Source of the DNA: Linanthus parryae
Lineage: Eukaryota > Streptophyta > Magnoliopsida > Ericales > Polemoniaceae
Assembly: GCA_023055425.1 (NCBI GenBank)
Contig: JALGPY010000001.1
Location: 141,261,368-141,325,367, forward strand
DNA: 64,000 bases
Direction of reading: 5' to 3'
In this document: piece by piece, positions 34,450 to 45,206 of the stretch
Layout of the letters: the number at the start of each line of letters is the position of its first letter
Numbering within the stretch: the stretch's first letter is position 1
Translations under genes and position numbers: made by a program
Notes under the pieces: generated by a model
What the model saw: the letters and a program-made list of their open reading frames with translations, nothing else
The model's database searches: none
What the model was told of the DNA's origin: nothing

Positions 34450-36113
34450 CAAGTCGTAGAGCATAAACGTTGTTTATGTGTTACGTTTTGAATGTTTTAC
34501 ACCTTAAATTGATTGTTTATCGCGTAAAACAAGACAAATCAAGCATGGGATGCAATTTGTCAATAATCTATCATAACAAGATCTAATTTTTGCATTGGAT
34601 GCATGAATTAGTGAGTTTGAGAAATTTTAGGATCTTAGATCTAGGGTTTGGGCATCCTTGGGAAAGAAGGAGTTCTTCCAAAACAAGAAAATCACCAAAC
34701 TTGGGCACCAAGCAAGGGATATGTTTTGGAAACAACTCCCTATAGAGGTTCGGCCCCCTAGAGGGACCGCCCCTTTTTCTTGCCACCCAAGTCTTGGCCG
34801 CCCTAGGGGTCGGGGCAGCCCTAGCCCGCGGCCTAGCCGCGTGGGCTAGGGGCCGGCCAGCCCTAGAGCCTTGCAGTTCACCTTTTTGGGCCCGGGCAAT
34901 TTGATTGTTGGGCCCATGGACCGTTTTAACCCTATAAAATCCTAAAATCAATTAAAATTGACCAAGCGCGTTAAAATTTTCTTATAACTGTTTATGTGCA
35001 AATCGCATGGTGATTGGATATGGCCTTAGGATGTGGTTTGATGTGGATGTCTAATTTTTGCGGTTTTGTTCACGGCCTGCGAGCTGATCAATTAATTGTA
35101 ATAATTAATTAGGGTTTTATGGCCTGCGTGCCATTTTTTCTCTCAACTTGTGAGATTTATTTTATTTAGTATAGAAGTTAGCCAATGCTAGATAAAGTAG
35201 ATTGTTAGCCAAGATTGAAGAAAAGAAGCCCCAAGCCAAAAGGAGCCACAAAAGATGGAGCATGGAGCATGGAGCATTCCACATGACTATGAAGGATGGA
35301 CCAAAAGATCAAGACGCATGGAGATGTGTTTCCTTTTAGGGTTCATAGATAATTCCATTGGCTTGGAATTATCTTAGTCTAGAAAATGCCATATCCACAT
35401 CACGTTTTGTGGTTGTTTATGTTATTGTCTTATTATTTTGTGGTTGGTGTATGGATGATGCATGCAATTAGGATAATAAGATAATTAGTTAACCCGGATC
35501 TATTATTTGGATTTGTGCCCAAACTCAGATAGATAGATTAGTTGATATTGATCAACAAAACAATAAAAATTGAATTGAAAAACCCCTCAAAAATCAAACA
35601 TTGTGTTCTTGCCTTCTCGTTATTTAAACACTCGTTATCATCATTATTTATCAAGTTCGTGCGTGCCAAAGCATGGCGACTTGGTTCATAATGATGGAAT
35701 GCAATGGCACAAGCTAGTAATGTGCAATTGTTTAAATAAGAGGTTGAACACAACTAGGCTATTAATGAGATTAAGAAACCTAGAGGCAATCAATTGGGAT
35801 TATCCATATGGATGGATAAATAAGGAGTTATTTTCCCAATTGAACCAAGATTTGCATAAGGGATGCAATTGGAATTGTTCCTACCTAAAGTAGTCAAATT
35901 ATGGGTGACTTGCCAAAGCAAGCTCATAAGGAGATGAAACATGGATCTTGGCCCACTAGAAAATATAAGGATATTTTCCGCATTAATATCTTGAGGGTTA
36001 TTAATCTGTAGAAAAATAGTGGGAGCTATATTTGATAAACTAGCCATTATTGAATATAGTCAAAAATTCACAAAATACTAAAACTTGCGTATTTTCCTTT
36101 TGTAGAATTCCAA
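34450..36113 (+). other. Unusually long leader of copia B1
   Basis: There are about 1.66 kb between primer site and gag ATG, without a convincing frame. It includes a GC-rich block (about 34745-34870) and an AT-rich remainder. Element B2 has a homologous leader at 61507-63106, so it is a family trait. Confidence 0.7.
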
Positions 36114-39100
36114 ATGGCAAACAACTCATCGAGTTCACAACATTCCCTACGATCTGTCCTTGAGAAGGACAAGCTCTCTGGAACAAACTTTCTTGATTAG
36201 TACAGAAACTTGAGAATTGTTCTCAAGCAAGAGAAGAAATTGTACGCAATAGAGGAGCATGTTCCAGAAGGTCCAGAGAACCAAACACCTGCTGCCCTAA
36301 AGGCGAATCAAAATCGTGTTGATGACGCTAATGATGCGGCCTGCCTTATACTATGCACCATGACTTATGAGCTTCAGAAGCAACACGAAAACATGAATGT
36401 TGTCGATATGATCGAGCGTCTGAAGCAGCTCTTCCAAGAGCAGGCAAGGGTAGAGAGGTATGAGGTCTCTAAGGCACTGTTCAAGTGTCATCTGGAAGAA
36501 GGGAACCCGGTGGGACCCCATGTACTCCGTATGATCGGGTACTTGGAGAATCTCGCCCGACAAGGGTTCCCGGTCGGCCAAGAGTTGGCAACCGATCTCG
36601 TGTTGCAATCGTTGCCCGAGAGTTATGGACAGTTCATCATGAACTATAACATGAACGAGATCGTGAAACCACTGCCAGATTTACTCAATATGTTGAGGAC
36701 AGCTGAACAGAGCATCAACAAGGGTAAGGGCAAGGCCATTTTGATGGTGGAGAAAGGAAAGGTAAAAAAGTTTGCCTCATCCTCCAAGGGCAAAAGAAAG
36801 TCAGTTGCCAAGTCCAAGGAACCTGCCCTTAAGCCTGTTGGTAGCATTGCCAAAGGTGTGACTAAAGGTGAGTGTCACTACTGCAGTCAGCCTGGACACT
36901 GGAGGAGGAACTGCCCAAAATATCTCGAGGACCAGAGGCTTGGAATAGTTATTCCACCACCACCAGGTATTTTTGTTGTAGATGTCAATTTAACTGTCTC
37001 TACATCATGGGTATTAGATACTGGATGTGGATCTCACATTTATAGAAATGTGTAGGATCTAAAGAGAATTAAAAGATTGGCTTAAGGGGAGGTAGATCTG
37101 CGCGTTGGGAATGGAGCAAAAGTTGTTGCGTTGGCCATAGGCGTGTGCGAGCTATCTCTGCCTCCAGGATTAGTTTTAGAATTAAATAATTGCTATTATG
37201 TGCCTGCTATGAGCAGAAACATTATTTCTATTTCTTGTTTGGACAAGGATGGTTTTATTATTTCAATAAAGAACAATTGTTGTTCCTTTTATTTGAATAA
37301 TATTCACTATTTTAGTGCGCAATTATTTAATGGATTGTATGTCCTTGATCTAAGCAATCTTGTCTACAACATTAATACCAAGCGGATTAAAATAAATGAT
37401 TTAAATCCTGCGTATTTATGGCACTGTCGTTTAGGCCACATAAACGAGAAATGTGTATCTAGACTCCATAAGGATGGACTACTAGACTCATGTGATTTTG
37501 AATCATATGAGACATGAGAGGCTTTTTTATTGGGAAAAATGACAAAGTCCCCTTTCAATAAGAAAGGTGAGAGGACTAGTGAGCAATTGGCGCTCATACA
37601 TACTGATGTGTGTGGGCCATTTGCCACGCCTGCCAGGGGTGGTTAGGTCTACTTCATTACATTTACTGATGACTACAGTAGATATGGATTTGTGTACCTC
37701 ATGAGGGCAAAATCCGAATCCTTTGAAGTGTTCAAAGAATTCAAGAATGAAGTAGAGAAGCAACTTGGCAAAAGTATCAAGGCTCTACAATCAGATTGTG
37801 GAGGGGAATACTTGAGCCAAGAGTTTGACGACTATCTTAGAGAGTGTGGGATCGTGTCCCAACTCACTCCACCTGGAACGCCACAATGGAATGGCTTGTC
37901 TGAGAGGAGGAATCGAACCCTATTGGATATGGTTCGATCTATGATGTGTCAAACCGATCTTCCATTATCATTTTGGGGCCATGCTCTATTAAGTTCACCT
38001 TTCACCATTAACCGTGTTCCATCTAAATCAGTCGTGAAGACACCATATGAGATGTGGAGTGGGAGGCGTCCCACACTGTCGTTCATGAGGATTTGGGGCT
38101 GCGATGTCTATGTAAAACGTTTACAGTCGGACAAGCTAGGGCCAAAATCGGATAAGTGTAAATTTGTGGGGTACCCTAAGGAAACTAAGGGTTACTACTT
38201 CTACAATCCAGCCAAGAACAAAGTGTTTGTTGCTCGGACCGGCGTGTTTCTAGAAAGAGAGTTTGTCTCTAAAGAAGCAAGTGGGAGGACTATAGAACTT
38301 GAAGAAGTTTAAGAACCACAAACCACTGAACTGATTATGGAACATGAACAGGAACAACAAATAGTTGTGGAGCAACGTGTTCAGGTAACACAAGAGCTTC
38401 GTAGATCTAGTAGAGTGCGCCAGGAACCCGAGAGGTATGGACTTATCGTGACCGATTCCGGTGACACGATGCTCATAGATGATGAGCCTACTACCTATGA
38501 AGAGGCCATGAAAGGCCCAGACTCGCAGAAGTGGCTAGAAGCCATGAGATCCTAGATGGAATTCATGTATACCAACAAAGTATGGACTTTGGTGGAACCA
38601 CCCGAAGGGGCACGCCCCATAGGGTGCAAGTGGGTCCTCAAGAAGAAGATTGACATGGATGGTAATGTGATTACCTATAAGGGCCGATTGGTGGCTAAAG
38701 GATTCAGACAGATTCATGCTATTGACTATGACGAAACCTTTTCACCAGTCGCTATGACCAAATCCATCCGAATCCTACTTGCGATTGCAGCATACTATGA
38801 CTATGAGATTTGGCAGATGGATGTCAAAACAGCATTCCTTTATGGGAATCTCCTCGAGGACGTGTATATGATACAACCGGAGGGTTTTGAGGATCCAAAG
38901 CAAGCCAACAATGTCTGTAAGCTGCAACGATCCATTTATGGATTGAAGCAAGATTTTAGGAGTTGGAATCGACGTTTTGATGAAGTAGTCAAAGAGTTTG
39001 GCTTCATCAGGAACGAAGATGAGTCTTGTGTCTACAAGAAGGTTAGTGGGAGCTCTGTAGCTTTTCTGGTCTTGTATGTGGATGACATACTACTCATTGG

Positions 39101-40064
39101 AAACAACGTTCCCATGCTGCAATCTGTTAAAGATTGGTTGGGGAAGTGTTTCTCAATGAAGGACTTAGGGTAAGCAGCCTATATACTCGGTATAAAGATA
39201 TATAGGGATAGATCTAAGAGACTGCTAGGCCTAAGTCAAAGTACATATATTGACAAGGTGTTGAAACGGTTCAACATGCAAGATTCCAAGAAGGGATTCT
39301 TGCCCATGTCACATGGAATCACTCTTTGGAAGAGTGGTTGTCCTTCCAATGAGATTGAGAAGGAACGCATGAGTAGAATTCCCTATGCCTCGGCCATAGG
39401 ATCTATCATGTACGCCATGTTGTGTACTAGACCAAATGTGTCATATGCCTTGAGTATGACAAGCAGATACCAATCCAATCCAGGTGAGAGTCACTGGATT
39501 GCAGTCAAGAACATCCTAAAGTACTTGAGAAGAACTAAGGATGCTTTCTTGATATTTGGCGGTGAGGAAGAGTTGCGTGTAAGGGGTTACACTGATGCAA
39601 GCTTCCAAACCGACAGAGATGACTTTAGATCACAGTCGGGATATGTGTTTTGCCTGAATGGAGCAGCGGTGAGCTGGAAGAGTTCCAAGCAAGAGACAGT
39701 GGCTGATTCTACAACAGAGGCTGAGTACATTGCTGCAAATGGCGCAGCAAAGGAAGCTATTTGGATCAGAAAGTTTGTTTCTGAACTTGGTGTGGTTCCT
39801 AGCATTGCGGATCCATTTGAGTTGTACTGTGATAACACTGGGGCGATCACGCAATCAAAGGAACCCATGTCGCACAAGAAATCCAAGCACGTGCTCAGGA
39901 AGTTTCATCTGATTCGAGATATTATCGATAGAGGAGACGTTCGGATATGCAAGATTCTTACAAATGAGAATCTGTCAGACCCGCGTAAAAAGCCGCTCAC
40001 GCAATGGAAGCATGAAAGGCACACTAGGAGAATGGGCATACGAGATGCGCCAGATTGGCTCTAG
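36114..40064 (+). pseudogene. Copia B1 gag-pol, one frame with eight stop codons
   Basis: A single frame of 1,316 codons runs from the ATG to the terminal stop with no frameshift, interrupted by stops at about 36198, 37053, 37086, 37515, 37646, 38310, 38553 and 39171. Domains in order are gag; zinc knuckle CHYCSQPGHWRRNC (about residue 253); protease with Asp-Thr-Gly at 302; the integrase zinc site HCRLGH; integrase Asp 498, Asp 561 and Glu 597; RT with YVDD at 988-991; and RNase H (TDASFQ, STTEAEY). All catalytic residues I checked are present. Length is normal for copia. The stops make it non-functional. Confidence 0.88.
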
Positions 40065-40066
40065 TG

Positions 40067-40078
40067 CAAGTGGGAGAC
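40067..40078 (+). other. Polypurine tract of copia B1
   Basis: CAAGTGGGAGAC lies directly before the 3' LTR, a usual copia form. Confidence 0.75.
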
Positions 40079-41501
40079 TGTTGGAATAGATGCCCTAGAG
40101 GCAATCTAGTTTAGTATGAATTTATTGTGGCTAGAAATTCATTTATTATTTATTGGATATTTAATATAATGAAGTCCTTAGATTTACAATTGTGTTGTTT
40201 ATCTTAAATATCCCTAGTCCAGTATAATGATTAATGGGACGATCATCTATAGACTAGTATGGGGTTGGATTGATATAGAGATATCATGATCCAACACATA
40301 GGTGTGCATTAAGGATAATGTTGCACTGGATTGACCCATCTCCGAGAAGGCTACATACACGTTATGTTGAGTCACAAGCGCTTCTCGCGGTGCAATGGTA
40401 TTGTCATCCTTAGACTTGAAGTCACTAGATATTCTAGTTGTGGATTATTGTGACTTTGGTAGCGTTAAACGCTACACCGTAACTGGGTAGTTATAAAGGC
40501 GTGTACTGGATACAATAAGAAGCAAGCTAAGAGATCGTAGTGGACGTAGATAGAATTTGTCCCTCCCACATAACGGGAGCAAATATCCTAGGCCACTCGA
40601 GGGATAGTGCTTATAGAATGTCTGGCAAGACTCTTATAAATCAATATGGGATATTGATGTTATTTGCACGAATAAGGCTATTCCCATGGATCGAGAAACT
40701 ATGGATTGGATATGCGAGTGTGACTTGTATGTATCGTGTCCAATCCGGATATAGAGACAAAGGGATGAGACAATTACTTGTACAAAGGTTGTCAAGATGA
40801 CTATTCTATTAGTTGGCTAGAATTGATGTTTTGCTAGAAACCGCTCCATATTAGCAAATAGTTGCTACCAACTAGATAGAAACTATGGGGTCACACGCTA
40901 GATAGAGTTGAACTAGATTTGGGAATTAATTAATTGGATTAATTAATTAGAAGGATCACTTTGCTAAACCTTGCGAACTTAGTAGGGACTAATTTGCAAG
41001 GAAGGGACTAAATTGAATTCTAGTAGGACTAGAATAAGTCCTTTAGGTAGTTGGCAAGGAGTTGTTGGACTATATAAAGGACCTTCCTTCCTTCCTTCCA
41101 ACACTTATGCTCATAATTGATCATAAATTGAGTGGGAGAGAACAAAAGGAGAGAGAGCAAGCAAGCTAGAGGAGCCGCCGCCCCCTAGCCCACCGCCCGT
41201 CCCCGTCGGCCCCAAAGGAGGCCGAAACCTCCTTTGGTTTGTCTCGTTTTGCGTGATTCTTCTTTCTCTTCCTCTTTCCGGGCTAGCACCAAGGATTGGG
41301 AGATCTAGAAATCAACTCTAGGCGTGGATCAACTATAGAGAACGTGACACAATTCGCGTTTGAAGTCATCAAAGGAGAACCCTAAGGTGTGTTATTGATT
41401 TCTTCCTTTACCATCGTTATGTCTCTTGACTTGTGATCCTTGGAGGGTTTTGCATGGTTAATTATAGTTTCCATTGCGCATCTATGAATCAAAACCCTAC
41501 A
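40079..41501 (+). repeat. 3' LTR of copia B1
   Basis: It is 1,423 bp from TGTTGG to CCCTACA, with a TATA box at 41071-41079, followed by target duplication GAGGA (41502-41506). It differs from the 5' LTR at scattered positions, so it is older than the Athila insertion. Confidence 0.9.
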
Positions 41502-41506
41502 GAGGA

Positions 41507-41559
41507 GGTCTGTCAGCAGCTCTTCCCTGTGAGAAACCACCATCACCTGCATTACTCAT
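41507..41559 (-). pseudogene. First codons of Sirevirus A gag
   Basis: The minus-strand ATG at 41559 starts MSNAGDGGFSQGRAADRP and then meets element B1. The same start is seen in C (49186) and D (59971). Confidence 0.8.
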
Positions 41560-41592
41560 GATCACCAAATGGTTAATCTATACAGTGATACA

Positions 41593-41605
41593 AGCTTTGA
41601 TACCA
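41593..41605 (-). other. Primer-binding site of Sirevirus A
   Basis: The minus strand reads TGGTATCAAAGCT, the initiator-Met tRNA complement with one change (A for G). It lies two bases inside the 5' LTR. Confidence 0.75.
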
Positions 41606-41607
41606 AT

Positions 41608-42676
41608 TGAACGGGGAGTATGCAGGTATAAATGCAGCACATATACTCTAGAAGGGGGGTGGTGAAATAGAGTATGCTAGCATTTGGAATGAAATATAGT
41701 TTGAAAGAAAACAGTTTCAAGCATTTGGAATGAAATATAGTTTGAAAGAAAACAGATAAGTCTTTTCAAGTCCTTGAAAAGAATTTCAAACCCATGAAAA
41801 CAGGCTAGTTTGAATGCTGCAAAAACTAAGTATGCAAATGAAACTATTAACGCAAGAGACACAGGATTTATTGAGTTCAATCCACTTGGAGCTACGTCTC
41901 TACCTCAGGGATCTTCTCCCTGCAGGATTTTAAACATAATTCTTATTAATTAAAAGCTAAGCCCTAGATCTCAAGCACAGAGATATGCCTTGCTCTGTTA
42001 CAGCTTGTGGTTCTCTCTAACCTATCTAGTACCTGCTCTAGCTAACTGATTAACTACGAATTCTCTATTGTTCACAACAATCCTTTAGAATGAGAGAAAT
42101 AAGTAGTATAAGAATGATCTACAAATTGAGTACAAGTCAGAAGAACACTGAAGTGTAAAACTGTAGTGCATAATGCAGTGATCTTCTTTGAGATAGATTG
42201 TGAGAATGATTTGCTTCTTTGATGCATGTCTCTCTCTTTTTTCCCGTTGAGTGTTGTGTCTTGTTGCTTCAAAATGAGCTCTATTTATACAGCTCAGATG
42301 CTCTGAAAATCTTCCCTGATTTTCAGCAACAACCTTCCTGGTTTGTAGGTAACATCTTTGACTCTTCTAACATCCTTCTCCAACGGATAGTTGATCATAA
42401 TATTCGGAGATATTGTTCTGATCTTGTCTTTAAACAGACTGGGAAGCTGTCAAGAGTGTCTGATTGATCACAGAATCACATTCTCTCAAAGTTTCCTTTC
42501 CTGCAAAATCCAGATTAGGAAACCTATCCTGCAAACTAGGAAATAATATTTCCCTACAAAACTGAGTCAAACAGATGGATTATATGGTGTTAAATATATC
42601 AAAATAGTTTGTCTTTCATCATCAAATAATAACAGATCAAGCATAGGGGTGAGAGTGGTAGAATCAGAAGAGTTCA
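41608..42676 (-). repeat. 5' LTR of Sirevirus A
   Basis: It is the partner of 530-1614, with the TATA box at 42281-42289 (minus) and the stem-loop at 41643-41675. On its outer side it is followed by a second purine tract (GGGGGAGTTC on the minus strand) and a palindrome cluster, as if another element's 3' end abutted it. Confidence 0.78.
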
Positions 42677-42840
42677 GAAGAACTCCCCCTAAGAATGTGC
42701 ATACAGGTCAGATAGTTTCAAGGCTTTGAATCCTGTTTCAAGGCCTTGAAATAGCTCTTCTATTTCAAACCTTTGAAACCTGATTCAAGGCTTTGAAAAC
42801 TGGTTCAAGGTCTCTGCTATTTCAAGCCTGTGAAACCTGT
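42677..42840 (-). repeat. Purine tract and palindrome array outside the 5' LTR
   Basis: The TTAGGGGGAGTTC-type tract is followed by palindromes at 42715-42731, 42735-42752, 42762-42779 and 42783-42799, and two weaker ones, spaced about 20 bp apart. The arrangement resembles the 3' internal end of a Sirevirus and recurs before the LTR of element D (58723-58805). Confidence 0.55.
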
Positions 42841-43346
42841 GAACTTACACTTAGCGTTTGGATGGATCGTGCTCTCATGTTCTTATGGTATTCTCTGATG
42901 AAGTTCTTTATGTTTGCAAAAAATAGTTAATTTCACTTGCAAAATAGATTATATGGGGTAAGGTAAAAAATCTATGATGGCCAACATGATTAATTACGGT
43001 TACACAGTGATTTGAGATTGTTTTAGCTATACTACTATGTGATGCATACCAGATATAGTGAACAACGACTATTGTGTAGGTAATCACATATTCATTCCCT
43101 AAATTAACGTTGTAGGGTTCATAGTGTGACATAAAGAAAGGAAAAATTTATCGAGAGACTTGATTTAAGGGAATGAATGTAACACAACAGAGTAAAACAA
43201 TGGTAGAATACGTGCACTAAACAGATGGGTTATGTTCAAATCTTAATCCTCGGATTTTTAAGAAAAGCCAAAGAATCTCAATAGCATGTGCACAAATAAG
43301 CATTGACACCAAATTTCTGTAAAAAGAATCAATCATGAAAGGCATA
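42841..43346. other. Unresolved AT-rich sequence between Sireviruses A and C
   Basis: I see no gene or clear repeat here. The last five bases (43342-43346, GCATA) are the left target duplication of element C. Confidence 0.4.
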
Positions 43347-44818
43347 TGAAAGTTTGTAATGTAAGTGTAAACAGGATCTAAATACTCTAGAAGGGTGGGG
43401 TTGAATAGTGTATGCTAACTTTTTTCCAAAACGCAGTCTTTTGAAACAAGAGTATTGCAAACAGTTGATGTCTCAAAGCTTTGAAACAATTTTAAGAAAC
43501 TTGAAGATATAACTGCAGGATATAGTGGCTTCAAAGCTTTGAGATTTGGAAAGCTCCAAAGCTTTGAAACTTCCTGTTTAGACTGAATATAAAAATAAGA
43601 AAACTAAATATCAATGACACAAGGATTTAACAGAGTTAAGTCACAATTAGACCTAGTCTCTTCCTGAGGGATCTAATCCCTCCACGATTAGCCCTAGATC
43701 TCAAGCCTAAGTGAACTACCTTACACTTATACAGCTTGTGGTTCCCAAACTATCTAGTTACAGGCTACAACCTGTTGAAAGAATAAGAACCTCTTGTTGT
43801 TCAATTGAACAACCAAGCTACTAAGTTTAGTGAGGTTTCAGAAATTTAGAATGAATAACACAATTCAGTACGAGTAGAAGAACTCGGAAAGAATAAGCTA
43901 GTGAAGCCTGGAAGAGTTCTTCTGATCTGATGATCTTGTTCTGTTGGAGAGATGATTTCTTGATTGATTTGAAGAATTGTGTAACTTGATCTTTCCAGTT
44001 TGTTGCTTTCTTCAAATCCCACAATCTCAGTCTCTCTTTTTAGATGTCTTCTATTCAAATGTAAAGTGCTGAACACTTGAGCAACAGTTTGCAACCAACT
44101 GATCAATTATAGGAACAGAAATCCTATAAATCTTCCTTTCTGATAAGCTACAATCAACAACTATATTTGACTGGATTTCTGATTTTTTTATGGACGTTGG
44201 AGCGTCCAGCAAACCTGCATAAACTCACCAAACAAGATCAAATAACAACCAGACAATCTAGCATCAAGATCTGATTAGCAAACTGCTAACAGTTCTAAGG
44301 AAATCTGGGCTAAATTTTTCCGCAAATAAACTTGAATTAAAATATATAATCAAACTGATGAATATATCAAGTAACCAGTATAGAACATGTATTATTAGAC
44401 ATTAATCAACTCATAAAAAGTACTAAGTCTCACTGAAATAACCTGCATACACAGAAATAATTAGATGAGCTTAGCAGTGGAGGATAACTAGTAAATCTCA
44501 AAGCTTTGAAGCTTTGCCTACTAGTTCATCAGAATGACCTTGGAGTTTCAATCCAACTCAGTCCTCCATATATTACATATTAGATCATTACCAATGCATT
44601 TATATAGTCATCCCATATCAAGACTAAAACCTGCACAAAAACAGTTGATAAATATACATATAAGCATATAATATAAGCATAGCTACAGTAAATCAAAGCT
44701 TTGAAACTTTGGTAATCAAAAATGTTTCCTGCTTGTGTTTCTGGCTTTCGTCATCAAGGAACGAAAGCTCTCTACATGTGCATTTACATATCAATATCAA
44801 GGAGCTTTAGACTTATCA
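43347..44818 (-). repeat. 3' LTR of Sirevirus C
   Basis: It starts TGAAAGTTTGTAATG on the plus strand and ends ACTTATCA. It carries the stem-loop at 43382-43413 and CTCAAAGCTTTGAG-type palindromes at 43471-43487, 43530-43543, 43554-43570, 44498-44511 and 44693-44708. Confidence 0.85.
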
Positions 44819-44836
44819 ATCTCCCCCTTGATGAAA
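44819..44836 (-). other. Polypurine tract of Sirevirus C
   Basis: The minus strand reads TCATCAAGGGGGAGAT next to the 3' LTR. The GATGAAAGTCAAAAAGTG tract lies further in at about 45085-45105. Between this and the third ORF (44837-45206) I see no gene. Confidence 0.7.
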
Positions 44837-45206
44837 GACAAAACACATTATTTGAAATCCTGATTTCCTACACCTTACAGCCACAAGTGATATTCACAGA
44901 ATAACTTATTGTCACAAATAGCACAAAATCATAGATAACCAATACCACAGAATAATAAAAAAATACAAGAATATTTCAAGAACATATAGCATCCTAAAAT
45001 TTTCAGAAATTATTACCTAAAATTAATCCAGAAACTAAACAACCTGAATACCTAAACAAAAACTAACACATAATAATCTTCTCACACTTTTTGACTTTCA
45101 TCAAAAGAGTAGAAGAAATGTAGGATCTGTTCAGAGTGTTTTGAAAGAAAACAAAATAACAAAGGAACTTCAGGACTTGTGAGAAGAAAAATAGAAAGAT
45201 TGGGTT

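Larger units (their letters stand above)
9190..41501 (+). mobile_element. Ty1/copia element B1 (plus strand), nested in Sirevirus A
   Basis: LTRs begin TGTTGGAATAGATGCCC and end in CCCTACA. The 5' LTR is 9190-9606 plus 33428-34434, split by later insertions; the 3' LTR is 40079-41501. Target duplication is GAGGA. Internal order is primer site, a long leader (34450-36113), a single gag-pol frame (36114-40064) with eight stops, and a purine tract. Integrase precedes RT and RNase H, which is the copia order. The element's own length without the nested insertions is about 8.5 kb. Lineage within copia is not certain; it is clearly different from the Sireviruses here. Confidence 0.9.
530..42676 (-). 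mobile_element. Sirevirus-like Ty1/copia element A, interrupted and defective
   Basis: Read on the minus strand the order is 5' LTR (42676-41608), Met-tRNA primer site, gag start, gag zinc knuckles, protease, integrase, RT remnant, RNase H, a third ORF and 3' LTR (1614-530). Integrase before RT is the copia order. The third ORF after pol and the gag style point to the Sirevirus (SIRE/Maximus) lineage. Copia element B1 splits it at 9190-41501, and gag reads on across that insertion. A plant mobile domain fragment interrupts gag at about 7617-8740. No clean target duplication is visible at the outer ends. The two LTRs differ at many sites, so it is the oldest layer of the nest. Confidence 0.8.

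Noticed and set aside
35538..35893. Frames in the copia B1 leader
   Set aside because: They are short, unconserved in the B2 leader, and lack motifs.
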